Below, piece by piece: positions 1 to 12,878 of a stretch of DNA of 64,000 nucleotides. The notes under the pieces are model-generated. The model did no database searches. It was given only the letters and a program-made list of their open reading frames with translations, and had not been told where the DNA came from. Position numbers and translations under genes: made by a program. Source of the DNA: Planococcus citri (Eukaryota > Arthropoda > Insecta > Hemiptera > Pseudococcidae); contig NC_088681.1 in NCBI RefSeq assembly GCF_950023065.1, positions 46,596,836 to 46,660,835 on the forward strand, given 5' to 3'. Numbering within the stretch: the first letter of the stretch is position 1; the number at the start of each line of letters is the position of its first letter.

Positions 1-331
1 TTTAGATTTTTGATAAATTTTTGACGGTTAATGAATCACTTTTGTAGTGTGAAGTTGAACATTTCTGGGATAGAAATGGGTTTCTTGTAAAATTCATGGA
101 TATTTGTTTGACCAATATCAACGATCAACATCTAACAACCAAATTTCATTTTCTGCACATTTTTGAAGTCTCTAGGAAAATCTGATTTCGTTTATAAATT
201 TTCAAAATTTCATCAAAAGCAGGGAAATTGAAATGGGCTGTTGAAAATTTGGCTTCTATCTGCTTTCGAGGTGCCTGATCCAAAACTTTCAAGGCTGATT
301 CACGAAGTAAATGAAATTGTGATCTACCTAC
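1..331. other. Presumed last intron of annexin A
   Basis: The donor gtaggt directly follows exon 7 of gene A at 331 reading leftward. No acceptor followed by the conserved D-T-T-x-H-H-E-M-L terminal exon occurs in this stretch, so it is probably intron that continues off the window. Confidence 0.5.
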
Positions 332-1854
332 CGCAATAGCATCGATCAGCGAATCTGCAGTATTCAATTGAAAAGCTGTTGCGATCTCTTTCAAATCATC
401 CTCACAATGTATCGATACTATTCGATTGAGAACGTGATCTTGAGTTCCACAACCTTTCATGGCATAGTGCAGTCGTCCAGCATAATAGTCGTATTTGTCT
501 TTGACGAAATGTACTGTGCGCATTAAACAATTTTTTTTAGCAACGTGTGGTAAAAATTGACTAGTAAAGTTGAATTCGAGTTAAATCGATGACCTACGAA
601 TCAATAAAACTCACCCATAGCCTTGTAACATTCTCTCAAGTCTCTTCCCAACTTTTTTTTCATCACTTCGTCGATCTCTTTGCCGTTTACTTTCTGAAAT
701 TCTACAAATGTAGCGTTCAATTGCTGAATCGGAGTTTCCAGCAAAATTCTCTCCAATTCTTCGGGGGTTTCTTTCCATTTCTTTCTTCCTGAAGAGCAAA
801 TAATTAAATGATGCAGATAAAAGTATGGTAAAACATCTCCAATGTGTGGAGTTGATGAGACTGACCTTCGTTCAATATTGTAGCTTCTTTTTTAGCCAAC
901 TCCCAATCGATCTTGTCTGGAGTGATATCTGGTTTGCGGTTTTTCTGAACAAAGTCAAATTTCCGAATTTAAAGAGAGAATTTTTTTCAAAAACTTTGTT
1001 CATCTGTTTGTGTACTTACGCTAAGCATCCTCAAAATCAGATCGTGCACTTCCGGATCTTTGACTTTGTCTTTTACATGTTGATCGGGCGTGATCCTATA
1101 AGCTTATGAAGGTAACAGAAGTAAGTGGGGGTATTTATAATTACAGAGATCCTTTATTCAACAAGTAATGCTTACTTTCGTTATAAATACTGACGAATTT
1201 TTCTTTTTCCTGCGGAGGTACTGATAATAAGATTTCAACTAAGGAATGCTTATCGATTGACTTGAACATGTAATCGAGCTCCCAATAAAAATGGAATACG
1301 TAAATTTCAAGCACGCTGGTGAAACAGTCTACCAACAAATCTTCGAGTGAAATTTCACCGTCTGCGGCTCCACCACAATATGAGGCAATATCCTGAAATG
1401 ATTGCCGAATTATGTATCGTATCTATATATAGTATTGGGGCATACAAATACTCTGTGGATATTATTTACCTGATCGAATTTGTCTTTAAATGCTTTCTTC
1501 ATTTGCATTCGTTGGTCTCGTGTTCTATGACAGACCATTCGAACCATCGTATCGCCATCTGGAGCTCGATTGGGTACTTTTTTCGCGACCTCGTGTAACT
1601 TCTCGATGTCTTTTTCGAGATCAAATTTGTCGTAAGGTTTGATCGTCGGAGTACCCTGAATGAGAATGAGATCTTACATATATTGATTTTTTTCACAAAG
1701 CGGAGTAGATTTATGTAGCAAATGAAAAAGAAAATACCGATATGCTAGCAGAATTTAGCAACAGATGCGTGATCAAGTAGGCAAAAATAGCAAAAATCGA
1801 AACACTCGAATAAAGCTGTAACGTATCCGAAATATTGCGCACTTCTCGCGTCAT
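332..1854 (-). CDS. Annexin-like gene A, 3' end outside window
   Basis: Seven exons on the minus strand: 1738-1854, 1470-1655, 1176-1392, 1020-1102, 866-944, 615-788 and 332-513. All have GT..AG introns and compatible phases. The last exon (24 codons plus stop in paralogs B-D) is not seen in 1-331, so the gene continues past the left edge. Exon 1 encodes 39 residues starting MTREVR, with a hydrophobic segment around residues 17-34. Exon 2 starts GTPTIKPYDKFD, a typical annexin core entry. Exons 2-3 form repeats 1-2, exons 4-6 the linker and repeat 3, exon 7 repeat 4 with KGCGTQD. Annexins bind acidic phospholipids through calcium. Here repeats 1-3 lack G-x-G-T, so calcium binding is probably weak. 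It is the most divergent member with respect to C and D and shares the 217-nt exon 3 with B. The annexin call is sure; the membrane anchor is inferred. Confidence 0.85.
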
Positions 1855-4074
1855 TTTATACGATCTGAGTTTTTCGACGAACCGCAAAATTCGAACAATT
1901 GAGGCGAATTAATGTTTGTATCGATGATTTGATTTCACTGACATCATTCCCGAGAGAGAATTTGCCAACAGATACAATCAATGGTGTTATTCGAGATCAT
2001 TTTTCGGGTATTTGCTACGATCAGCTGCCTTTCGAACGTGCGATTTTCTGATTTATTATATTGGCGAGGCCTATAATGTGAATTATTATTTTATTCAAAC
2101 AAAACACACTTGGTGTTATGATGCGTTCGGTGTTGGTGTTGATGTGATGGCGTCGATGCTCATTGCTCAATTGCAAAATAAAAATACACGTATGTATTAG
2201 GTTCGAAAATACGTGAAAATAATCGAGCAATTTGATGACTGATGAAAGACAGTGTGGGAGAGGAAAATAAATTCTCTAGGAGATCAATTCGTAGATATGA
2301 TTAGAGATGATGAAAGTTAAATAGGATGAAATCAAATTATTTGAGTTAGCTGAAAATTTTATTGAAATTCCACATTTAAGAAATCAGAGAACCTGGTCTT
2401 GCGAAATTTATTTGAAACATCGTAAAAATTATTACCACATCATGAAAATCGTTTTGGAATTTTTTGATGGTGGTTGTCAAATGTCAATAGTGGGCAACAC
2501 TTGAGAAAAAGTTCGCTAAATCGCCCAATGTTAATTTTTCAGCATAATATTAGAACTTTTCTTGTGCAGTCTGAACAATTTTTTCATCGGGCTTAAAAAT
2601 TTCATTTGCAATTTTAAGCCTCTAAAAAATTTTCAAATTTAATTTCAAGCTCTAGTTAAAATCTTTTGGTAATTTTGAAACAGTTTTTTAATCAATTTTG
2701 TTATGCATCACCATTAAAAAAGAAAAAAAGAAAAAGATTTTCTTCTTAATTGATTGCTTTTTATAAAACTTCTAAAAATAATTTTGAAGTTTTCCTGAAT
2801 TTTTTCGATTTTTTTTTCAACCAAGTTTTGTAATTTTTTAAAAATAAATTCGCTTTATAACATAGTGTTTAGCAATTTTTTATTTATGTATTATTTTTTG
2901 AAATTTTCACGAAAGTTATTTTGTAATCATTTTTGGTAGTATGTGACCTGAGCCGTCTAAAAATCGTTTTTCACTTTTTGAGTGATTTCTATAGGAAATT
3001 CAACGCTCTTTTCAAAGAAACAAAGCACAGACTGCCATATTCATTTTGAAAAAATACGATTTAGGGGGTGTTCACGTTTGTGATGCGTGTGTAAGTTGTG
3101 CACGCATCGTACGTGTTTTTTGTTTTTTCAAAAAGAAATTGGTTAAATAGTGATTAAAATGAAAACCTAACGACATTATGTCGATTGCAAATTTTCTCAG
3201 ACATCTTTGTTTTTTCATCCTCTGAGGCTGTTCCTCGAATTGTTGGGAAAAGGAGGGGCGGAGGTGAACTTAAAAAATATTTCACAAAAATTTTAACTGG
3301 CAATTTCGAGTTTGAGACTCGCATTAAAAAGCATTTTAATAGAAATTTTGGAACTAATAAAATGCAAAAAATTGTTCATACGAGAGATTTACAAAAATTG
3401 TGTTCTTCAAGTCAAAATAAATAGCTACGCAAAGAATATTTGTCATCTTTCTTTCATAATTAAAATTGAAGGAGATAAAATGATTTTTTTTCAATTTATG
3501 TGGTAGTGCCAGAATTTAAACCTTTATTTCTGGTTTGATTTATAAAAATATTTAAAATGATTCAAACGGAGAAAAAATTTACTTTGTTTATTTTCTTTAT
3601 GGGAGGGGGGGAGAGGGGCTTGTTCATTTTTTTATTATAAGCAAAAAGTTGATGTCACATTTTTTGCTTGTTTCAACTTGAAGTTTCAAAAGTAATAATT
3701 CGTTACCTTGAAGGCAAATCCGCGTATGTTCATAAAAAAAAACAAATTGTCATTTTGCGTCACTGATAAGACTCTGGGATGCCCTGAATTGAAAAATTTG
3801 CATCTGAGTGCAGTAAAAGTGCACCACTGAAGATGCACAAAGCTAACCTGGGCATTGAAAGTAGTTTTTGAGTAGGTATGGTATTATGGACTTCGCCAGT
3901 TCATCGTTCTTCTGTTTCTCAAAATTTGCACGGAGATGAAGAAAACACTCCCATCATTTCTCAATGGATTTAAAAAATTGACTTGCATAATTATCTACTC
4001 GTGTTTTTGTGTTTGGAATATTGATGTTTTACAATAATTTAGGTTGAGAATGTTGGCAATTCTGATGATATCGA
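1855..4074. other. Spacer between annexins A and B
   Basis: AT-rich sequence with no splice-supported coding exon. It contains the 5' flank of gene A and the 3' flank of gene B. Short open frames near 3185-3506 have low-complexity composition and no recognisable domain. No element with clear ends was seen. Confidence 0.5.
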
Positions 4075-5931
4075 TTAGATATTCTCCTTCTGAGTATGTT
4101 TGCCAGCCAGACATGTGATGAGCATTTCGTGATGACTTGTTGTATCATCCTGTGATTTTTGAAGCAAAAAAAACAAAATGTAATATTTAGTATGATGACG
4201 CTGTCTAGAAACCTTTGAGCTACATGTAAGGAAGTTTTCTGGATGTTCTAGCAATGTTCACTTGAGATGGTTTGAATGGGAAATTTCTGATAGAAGAAAA
4301 ACTGTAATGAATTGAGTCTCAACCCACCTCTAGTCTTTTTATAAGCGGATCAGCGGTATTTAATTGATATGCCGTAGCAATTTCTACCATGTCGTCTTCC
4401 GAGTGTATGCTTATTATTCTGTTGATCACATGATCTTGGGTTCCTAAACCTTTCATGGCTTTTTCTAATCGTCTGGCGTAATAGTCGTGCTTGTCTTTGA
4501 CGAAAAATACTGTATTGAAAAATAATACAATCGACATTATTTCGATTTCAGGTATTGATACTTTTGAGGTGTAGGTATAAGCTTACCCATAGCTTTGTAA
4601 GATCCTCTTTTATCCTTCTCCATGTGTTTATCCAGCACTTCTTCGAATTCCTTGCCGTCTATTTTTTTGAATTCTACGAACGTGGCGTTTAGTTGTTGAA
4701 TGGGTGTTTCCATTAGAATTCTGTCCAAATCGCAGCGATGATTTTTCCATTTTTTTCGTCCTGGTGAAAAATTAGCCAAATTTATTTCATAGAGTGAAGT
4801 AATTTCAGGAATTAGCAGGGATTGGGGTGATTTCTGGTCTGCTGGAGTATGGAGTAATTACTCACCATCGTGTAATAGTTGAGCTTCTTGTTTCGCTTTT
4901 TCCCAATCAATCTTATCTGGTGGAATGTCACATGTGCGATTTCTCTGTGTAACATAGTGAATTAGTGAATGGTAGGTAATGGAAATATTGATGAATCTTT
5001 GGCAAATCAAACTACATTTATCATTTCTGCGACAACATTGTGAAAATCACCGTTTAAATTGCTGTTTACGTCTTCCAGAAGTGGAGTCTTGAAAGCTACA
5101 GTATGAGAATTAATTACTTTTCGTGTAGGTACCTATGTGTATGATTTACTAGGCCACACTTACTTTTTTCGTAAGATTCTAAGAATTCTCCCTTCTTTTC
5201 TGGTGGTATCGATAGCAGTATTTCAATGATGGCGTTTTTATCGAGCCTTTTGAATGGACTTGTGAGTTCCCGATTTAAATGGTGTTTGTAAATTCCTAGA
5301 ACACTTCTGAAACAATCATCTAGTAAGTCGCCGAACGATATTTCTCCACTTGCAGAATCTGCACAATAACCGGCGATATCCTGAAGTGAGAAATGGATTA
5401 GATATAATTTAGCGATTGGAGATGACTCAAAAGGATTCGAAATTGCGACAAATATTCTATTATTTTCCTAAAATATCGCGTTCGTTTCGAAAAAAATAAT
5501 ACCGACTACGAACCTTAACAACTATCAACTCAGATTTATATTTTTCTCCGAACAGGCGTTTCATTTCCAATCTTTGCTCCCTAGATCTATGACACACCAT
5601 GCGGACCATTTTATCTACTTCTGGAATATATCTGGGCTCTTTTCGTAAAATATGATGTATAGTTTCTGTGTCTTTTTCTAAATCAAATTTATCATAAGGT
5701 TTGACTGTAGGTGTACCCTAAAAATTAGATTACATAAAAGCATTCGACGACATAAATTGATTTGTAAATTCTGTAATTCAGGAATCAGCAATTGAAACGA
5801 ATGTAAGTACTTACTGATATTGCTGAAGATTGTAGCAACAAATACGTTATCAGGTACAATAAAAATGCAAAAATCGAAACGCACGAATACAATTGCAAAA
5901 TGTAAAATATGTTCGCTCTTTTCGGTTTCAT
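4075..5931 (-). CDS. Annexin-like gene B, complete
   Basis: Eight exons on the minus strand: 5815-5931, 5514-5717, 5164-5380, 5016-5095, 4866-4944, 4587-4760, 4328-4509 and 4075-4149, giving about 375 residues. Exon 1 (39 codons) starts MKPKRANIF and carries a strongly hydrophobic stretch at about 16-34 after a basic N-terminus. That suits either a signal anchor or a cleavable signal peptide. Exon 2 begins GTPTVKPYDKFD. Repeat 4 reads KAMKGLGTQD, the only intact G-x-G-T. The C-terminus ends QKENI. One uncertainty is the exon 2 donor. At the position used by the paralogs (gag ttg) there is no GT, so the exon must extend about six codons to one of three gtt-type donors; 5514 (aag|gttcgt) is chosen as the best. 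Start choice: the exon is 117 nt in all four genes. Confidence 0.85.
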
Positions 5932-6339
5932 TTTGATTCGCTATGTTTCACTTTTGGCTAGGAAATTCGAATGATCTCTGCGATCTATCGCTGAAGTTGT
6001 GTTCGTACCGCGTTCAACACATTCATTGCGAGAAACTGCAACGTATGACGCTAATATTCTGATGTAGGTGTAATGTTTGCTATGTATGTAAATGTTGATT
6101 GCTCGCATCTCACTGAAAATTTCATTCGGTTTACTGCTATAGTCAACATCATAAAATCTACGTGCAAATTCTTAGTTGTTCAATACTTGTGAAGGGCACA
6201 GATCACGGTATTAGAAAAAAAAAATGTATACCGTTCTTATAGCTTTCGCGTTATAGCTATTTGAGTATTACTTTAGGAAGAGTCAGGGGAGTTCCCCATC
6301 ACTTCCCAGTGTCATGCTCAGCACTGCTCCATGTCTTGA
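5932..6339. other. 5' flank of annexin B
   Basis: Non-coding sequence upstream of the gene B start codon. No clear TATA or initiator was identified, and there is no coding potential. Confidence 0.45.
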
Positions 6340-6347
6340 GGTAAGGG

Positions 6348-6625
6348 CAGTGGCGTAGCCAGGATTTTCTCAAGGAGGGGGCAAAACCAGATTTTTAGGC
6401 ATGAAAAATCGAAATGAGGGGTAATTTTCTGGAAATCTATTATGATGTGTAGTGATTTCATGAAAATGAAGGCAAAATTACTGCTCGAGCGAAGCGAGAG
6501 CGAAAATTTTTAGAAAAAATGGGTCCAAACAACAAAAAAACGTCCATTTTTGCATGTTTTCTTTCAAATTTTCGCTCGCAAGGGGGGGGCATGGCCCCCT
6601 TCGCCCCCCCTTGGCTACGCCACTG
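6348..6625 (+). mobile_element. hAT-type MITE, family 1, copy 1
   Basis: A 278-bp element with terminal inverted repeats starting cagtggcgtagcca, flanked by a perfect 8-bp target duplication ggtaaggg (6340-6347 and 6626-6633). An 8-bp duplication is the hallmark of hAT transposases. The interior has no open frame for a transposase, so it is non-autonomous. A second copy in the opposite orientation lies at 21148-21429. Both copies contain the motif gctcgagcgaagcgagagcg. Confidence 0.9.
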
Positions 6626-6633
6626 GGTAAGGG

Positions 6634-8279
6634 GTAAGTTGGGATCTGTTTGGAGAATGAAACTCGACGTGTACATGATATATGAACGATTCAGCTAAAA
6701 ACTGAGCCATATTAGGTTCAATTTTAACGGAGTACCAGTTGATCAACGTTGAAATACATAGTAAGATTCTTGTCAGGTACTCCTCCTTTAGACAATAGAA
6801 ATCGATCAAAATGGTCACAACACTATAAATCTCAGCTTATATGGGTGCTGTTGCTGAATTGCATTTTGATATTCTTCATGAAATTTTTTTCAAAACTGTA
6901 CAATCCAAAAATCCGTTTGAGGCTCCAAAAAAACTCAGATTTACCTCTATTTGATTATGTAAGTTGAAAAATATGATTTTGTTGTTCTTTGTATTTTAGA
7001 TACTTGAGCAATAAAGAATACATCAATTCAATACTCTTACAGAGAGCTTTGAAATGAGGCGTCACACGATTTACTTTTCACACTTTTCAGAACTTTTTAT
7101 ACTTTTCAATGAAATGTTGACTTTTCATTTCACTAAAACTGAAACGTGCACATCTTTAATAGAGCATCATGAAGAATGTCAACAGACAAAAAATTAGAGT
7201 TTCTGGTGGTTGGCTGCCTCGTCATTTTTCTTTCACAATATTTTACTAAATTGATTTTTTTAAATATTTTACAAAATTAATTTCATTTTGTTCATTCTAC
7301 CCATTTTTTTCAAAACGTTACCTATTTTCTTTTTAAAACTAGAAAATTTCATTTTCATTTCGTTCTAATTTTGAGTTTTTTCCTTCAATTTTTTGGATTT
7401 TTATTTAATGTTTCAATGAAATACATATGTTCTGTCGGTTACTTATGAGATGGATTTGAATTTTTTTTGTTTGATATGAACGTGAACGAAGCGAAAAAGA
7501 AATTACTAGAGGAAGAGGATCAAATGGATTACACTTCAAAAAATATTTAAAATTGTTATTAGTGTGCGTAGCACACTATTGGTTTCGCTTTGAGAAATTG
7601 AAATTTCAATTACAATGAATGTTCTCTTAAGCTATCCAACCGTTTTTTGTACCTATTGGACACCATTTGAGAATAATTAAGGCGGAGGGAATAGATTAAT
7701 TTTCATTCAATTCGGATGGGTAATTGCTGAGTAATTGCAATTTTAGTTCATTATTTTAATGCATTAAATCCTAAAAAAGGGAAAAGGGGACTTATAGAAC
7801 ACCTGCCGCTCATTGTACCCTGCTATACCCCCAGTCTATTCCATCTCCGCTTTTCAAATCAGCTGTCTCATTGTACCCTGTTACACCCCTCATCTGTTAG
7901 CTGTATATTCCAAGTGGGAGTGGTTTGGTGGGGGGTTTACTCACTCAACAAATATATTCTTTTAATGCCCTAATCCACCATGTGAACTCGTAGTCGAATG
8001 GTTAGGGCATGTAGGTAGGAATAGGAAATTTAGGGACCCAGGTTCGAATCCCCGTGAGGTAAGTAGGTAGGCGACAGATTTTTCGTAGGAAAATTGGACA
8101 GGTAAATGCTTTGGAGTTACCTATGTAGTACGTGATAATGAGGCAAAAGTAATGCTGAAAGTGAGTTATGAATTATGATATCATTTGCTTACTAAAAATT
8201 CATTTCATTAATTTTTTGTCTACCTATAGCCATAAGTATAGTAAGAATTACCTTGACATGAATAATTTTTAACTTTTTA
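6634..8279. other. Gene-free spacer with tRNA-like segment
   Basis: AT-rich intergenic DNA between the first hAT MITE and the next element. It holds a short perfect palindrome (agtgtgcgtagcacact, 7561-7577), two related copies of a cattgtaccctg stretch (about 7815 and 7870) and the tRNA-like sequence listed separately. No coding exon was recognised. Confidence 0.5.
7984..8061 (+). repeat. tRNA-derived sequence (SINE head or tRNA relic)
   Basis: Contains a perfect A box (tagtcgaatgg, 7991-8001) and a perfect B box (ggttcgaatcc, 8041-8051) at tRNA-like spacing, so it could act as an RNA polymerase III promoter. The acceptor stem does not pair and the T stem has mismatches, so it is not a functional tRNA gene. 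A tRNA-derived SINE head is the best reading; I could not define the tail. Confidence 0.5.
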
Positions 8280-8287
8280 CTTATGAT

Positions 8288-8876
8288 TAGAGTGCGGATT
8301 TTTATTTTTTGCATATTTTGATATGTACGAGATAATTGCGCATATCGCATTGATCTTTATGATTCAGAACATTTTGAGTAAAATAAGCCCAATTTGATTG
8401 TGCATATTTTGCATATTTTGGCTGTAAATGCATAAAACGTCATAATTCTAGCGTTAAATGTGCATAAAACGACATATTTGGACTATTTTCAGCATATTTC
8501 AAAAATTTCGACCAAAATCTTCATTTTCCAAGTTTTTTTTTAATCAAAATGACTGCCAAAACAAAATAAAATAAAAAATAAAAATTTTTTACAATTGATT
8601 TTGTGATTTTTCAATTTATGACGATTTTTAATACATGCTGTTTGTATTTTTTTCCTTTTTTTGTGTGTTTTATAGAATTTAATTGAAAAATGACAAAAAA
8701 TGAGTCCTACCATTGTACTCAGATTGAAAAATTCTTTCTAACAACACCCATCTCAATTGTGCATATTTTGCATTTTTCAGCATTTAAATGCATAAAAATG
8801 ACATATTTCAGGCTTTTACAATGCATAAATTATGTGCATAATTTGAGATTTTTCGTGCATAAAAATCCGCACTCTA
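8288..8876. mobile_element. hAT-type MITE, family 2
   Basis: A 589-bp element with inverted termini tagagtgcggattttta and taaaaatccgcactcta, flanked by a perfect 8-bp duplication cttatgat (8280-8287 and 8877-8884). The interior is rich in repeated gcatattttgcat and atgcataaaa motifs in both orientations and has no transposase. The 8-bp duplication suggests mobilisation by a hAT transposase. Confidence 0.88.
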
Positions 8877-8884
8877 CTTATGAT

Positions 8885-9164
8885 TTAAAAATTACTTCAA
8901 AATGAGTAATTAAACTAATTTTATTTTTGTACAATTGAAACAATACGCATGTAATTTTTATTATCATGATTTAGTAAAAATTATTAAAACAAAATGATTT
9001 TTACTATTGGTACCTATAGCAAAATTTATTAAAATGATAATTTTTACTATACAATTACAGTAAAAATTATTGAATGGGATCTGGTACTTAATTGTGCTAA
9101 ATACCAGTATTTAGTTGAATTTTATGGTAAAAATTACCCATATTTTTTTCGTGTAATTTAGAGG
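8885..9164. other. AT-rich spacer
   Basis: Short AT-rich stretch with recurring aaaattatt and gtaaaaatta words. No gene or element boundary was seen. Confidence 0.4.
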
Positions 9165-9850
9165 CAATTCAAATTCTTAATATATTTTATAAGATTTAAT
9201 TCTTAATTTAGAATAAAAAGCAAGTTCTGAAAATTGGTTTGAAAATTTATAAAGAAGACAATGGAAATTCTAAAAAAAATAATATGAAAATTTGTATTTA
9301 GAGACACTGAGAATTCCAAAAATTGATTAAAAGTTCTGTAAGTTGCAGATAATGTGAACTTGAAAATTATATGAAATAAGTATTGTAATATTTATGATGA
9401 AGATGAGAATTCTGAAAAATTGGAGGCAACGTGAATTCCAAAAATTGTGTAAACGTTTTACAATTTGTGGACAATATGGACTTGAAAATTGAATTTGAAA
9501 TTTTTTAATTTAAAGACAATAAGAATTCTGAAAAATTATTCAAAATTTGACTATTTAGATACAATGTGAATTCTAAAAATTGATTGCAAATTTCCTAACT
9601 CAGCAGCAATGCAAAATTCTGAAAATTTATTGAAAACTTTATGAAATTGTAGCGATGGCGAATTCGGGAAATTGATTTGAAATTTTGTAAATTTTAAAAC
9701 AATGCAAACTATGAAAAACAACTAGAAATTTCTTAATTTAGAAGCAATACAAGCTTATAAATTATTCTGAAGTACCTATTGTAATTTGGAAAATATGAAA
9801 ACATTGAAAAACAATTATTATTTTGAAGCAGTGAGAGTTTCAAAGATTCT
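9165..9850. repeat. Degenerate tandem repeat, unit about 60 bp
   Basis: Roughly ten diverged units, each carrying a variant of 'agacaatg-gaattctgaaaattgattgaaaatt'. The recurring words gaattctgaaaa, caatgtgaa and ttgaaattttgtaa return about every 60 bases. It is too diverged to fix unit borders by eye. Confidence 0.55.
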
Positions 9851-10808
9851 CATTACTGTGACATGGTTGATTCAATTATGCACTACCTATAGATGTAATA
9901 ACGCCAATAACGGTTATAGATGTAGAAAAGGCAGCTAGCTACGCACACTTTGCAGCTAAGCTTTGCTTAGCTGTCTAGTTTTTAATGTTTATCACTTTCA
10001 GCCAAGAATTATGATCATGAAAACATTTACATACAGAATAAATCAACTACCAATGATTTACCGGACACAAATAAAATATGTAGTTGTTTTTCCTGCCTTA
10101 AATCAAGTTACACTTCGGAAAAATTGGTGTTCGGGGTCTGTGTTTCTTTTCCCGGAAATTTCCCGTCGAAATGAAATATTTTGCTGCAATTCGGTGACGC
10201 AAGATTGTTGATATTTTATTGATGCTGCTGAATCAACGGAATTGCCTTCAATCCAGACTCGCAAGTCCCACGTTATCAGAAACACATTTTGATGCATCAC
10301 AAGATAAACTGACCCTGCCGTTCTTTTTGAAAAAAATAAAATAAATTTTATTTTTTTAAACTGTGATAATTCAGAAACACTTTTCAAAATAGATTTTGAA
10401 AGGTTTCGATTAAATTGTAAGTATGTCAGCTTTTTCGAGAAATGTTGAAAACCCCATCTGGAGTTGGTAGACTGGTTTATTTGGATTCAATGTGAAGAGG
10501 TGTCCTACTAGAAATCGTTGCAGTTGTCAATGAACTCGTTAAACAGGTAGAAAATAACAGAACTTAATTTTCAGCTGCATCAGGTTGATTTTTGTGTCCT
10601 CTGGTCAAGTCTTGCACGATAAAAGAAAACTGCAGATGTCATGCCAAGTCGCTGGACAAATCACAGAACACCAATTTGAATCCTGGATTTGTTTCAATTA
10701 TTTGTCAGAAATTGATTGTATGTTTTGTTTTCTTTTGTTTGTTTGTTTTTTTTTTTTTTTTGAATAATTTTACTGGTTATATTGGTACATGTGATGAATA
10801 GTTACAAA
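9851..10808. other. 3' flank of annexin C, partly duplicated in D
   Basis: No coding exon. From about 10390 the sequence is homologous to 14290-14740, the matching 3' flank of gene D (shared words gagaaatgttgaaa, ttcagctgc and acagaacaccaatt). This marks the left part of the duplicated block. Confidence 0.6.
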
Positions 10809-12878
10809 TCAGAATTTTTCCGCTTGCATATGTTCACCTGCCAAACATCTAAGTAGCATTTCGTGATGTGCGGTCGTATCACCCTGTTGAGTTATATTGC
10901 ATTATGTAAATTACTTTGATATATGCAAATTGATTAATCATTTTCAGTAATTTGTACCAACTTTGATTCCATGAATTAGAGAATCGCCGGTATTTAGTTG
11001 ATACGCGGTCGCAATTTCTTTCATATCTTCTTCGCTGTGTATGCCTATTATTCTGTTGATCACGCTATCTTGGGTCCCCAAACCTTTCATAGCATGATGA
11101 ATTCGTCTGGCGTAGTAGTCGTGTTTGTTTTTCACGAAAAATACTGCGAAAAGGCAAACTTTATCATTTTGTCAATTATTTTGATTCGAAAAGTCGAAAT
11201 AATTTTACCTATGTCTTTATAACAATCTCTTTTATCCTTTTCCATCTTTTTTTGAATCATTTCATCGAGCTCTTTGCCGCTAATTTTCTTGAATTCTACG
11301 AATGTAGCGTTTAGTTGCTGGATTGCCGTTTCCATTAGGATTCTGTCTAATTCGCAGCGATGGTTTCTCCATTTTTTTCGTTCTAGGAGAGAATGAATTT
11401 TTAGTTCATCCAATGTAAGGAAAAATTTTTAAATGGCACTTTCCAATTTGAACGAATCCAAGCTGGATCGAAAGAGGATGCTCTAAAACCACCGTAACCA
11501 AAATCTTGAATGCTGAAGTTAATTTTCAGATTTTTGTCCAAGTTTTAACAATTTGAGAAATTCGAAAAAATGTTTCTATGACAATTTTTAAAATTGTTTT
11601 TCTACAAAATAAACTTCGCTAGTCTATTTTGTTGAAAAAAAAATTAAAAATTTACAAAATTGACTTCAGAATAATTTTTTGAAATTCTCAAAAATTCTTC
11701 AAAAATCTAAAAACGAACATCAGCCCATGAAATCTTGGGTATGGAGGATTTTAGGACATGCTCCAATCTAAAAATACCAGTTCAAAAAGTTCTCTCGTAA
11801 GTATTGCAAGTTTTTGGAATGATGTCTGCTGATGGTCATTAAAATCATTTTAAAGGATAATTTCTTACCGTCGAATAATTTTTGAGCTTCTTGTTTTGCC
11901 AACTCCCAATTTATCTTGTCTGGTGGAATATCGGGCAAGCGATTTCTCTGTCAGAAATCAAATATGGTCAAAAATCATTGTTACTTATTTTAATTCCTTG
12001 ATTGAAGATCTGCTCACTTTCACCATCTGTTCAATGATATTGTGGAAGTCTTCGTACAAGTGGTCATTCACATGCTGTAGTATTGTTGCCTTGTAAGCTT
12101 GAAAAATAATATAACCGGTTAACGATTTGCTTCAGAAAATATGTACCAGTATTGAAATGGTTTTGAAGTTGCATTTACTATCATTATAAGAGCTGAAAAA
12201 TTCTTCCTTTTTTTCCGGAGTTATCGTCAGCAGTATTTCAACAATGGTTAGTCTATCTTCACTAATGGGGTTATAAATGTTGTGTGTGATCTCTCGATGC
12301 AAATGATCTTTGTATATATCGATCGGTTCTTTGAAACACTCTTCTAGCAATTCGTCGAACGAAGGTTCAACATCTGTTGCTCTCGTGCAGTAACTGATGA
12401 TATCCTGTGGAGTGTGCATAACAAGGTTGGGTAAATTTTCATCGTCAGTTATGATATATTGATGAGTCGTGTGTTCAGCTTACTTCGTCATATTTTTCTT
12501 TGAATAATTTCTGCATTTCCATTCTTTGCTTTCTACATCTGTGGCAGATCATTCGAACCATTTTATCCGTATCGTTGCAAACTTTTTGGCTGGCTTCTTT
12601 GTATACGATGAAGTGTATTGTCTCAATATCTTTTTCGGCATTGAATTTAGGATAAGGTGTGATCGTTGGAGTTGCCTGAAAATTGTGAATGGGAAAAAGG
12701 ATTATGGCAAAGTGAACATAAGCTGGATGGCGAACATGGAAATGAAAAAGGTGTAACTTACCGATATTTTTGCAGAATACAGTATTAAATGTGTCGAAAC
12801 GTACAACAATATCGCAAAAATCGACAGATTCCAATGAAATTGAAAAATTTTCGAAACGTTAGCAGGGTTATGACCCAT
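10809..12878 (-). CDS. Annexin-like gene C, complete
   Basis: Eight exons on the minus strand: 12762-12878, 12484-12675, 12179-12404, 12018-12097, 11869-11947, 11209-11382, 10962-11143 and 10809-10883, giving 374 residues. Exon 1 starts MGHNPANVSK and has a hydrophobic segment at about 18-34. An in-frame upstream ATG exists, but in paralog D the same upstream region is out of frame by one base, so MGHN is taken as the start. Exon 2 holds DKMVRMICHRCRKQR in place of the usual repeat-1 calcium loop. Repeat 4 has HAMKGLGTQD. The final exon reads GDTTAHHEMLLRCL, where the acidic cap residue expected after the repeat-4 loop in classical annexins appears replaced by His. Intron 5 carries a dispersed AT-rich repeat shared with D. 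C is the closest relative of D. Confidence 0.88.
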
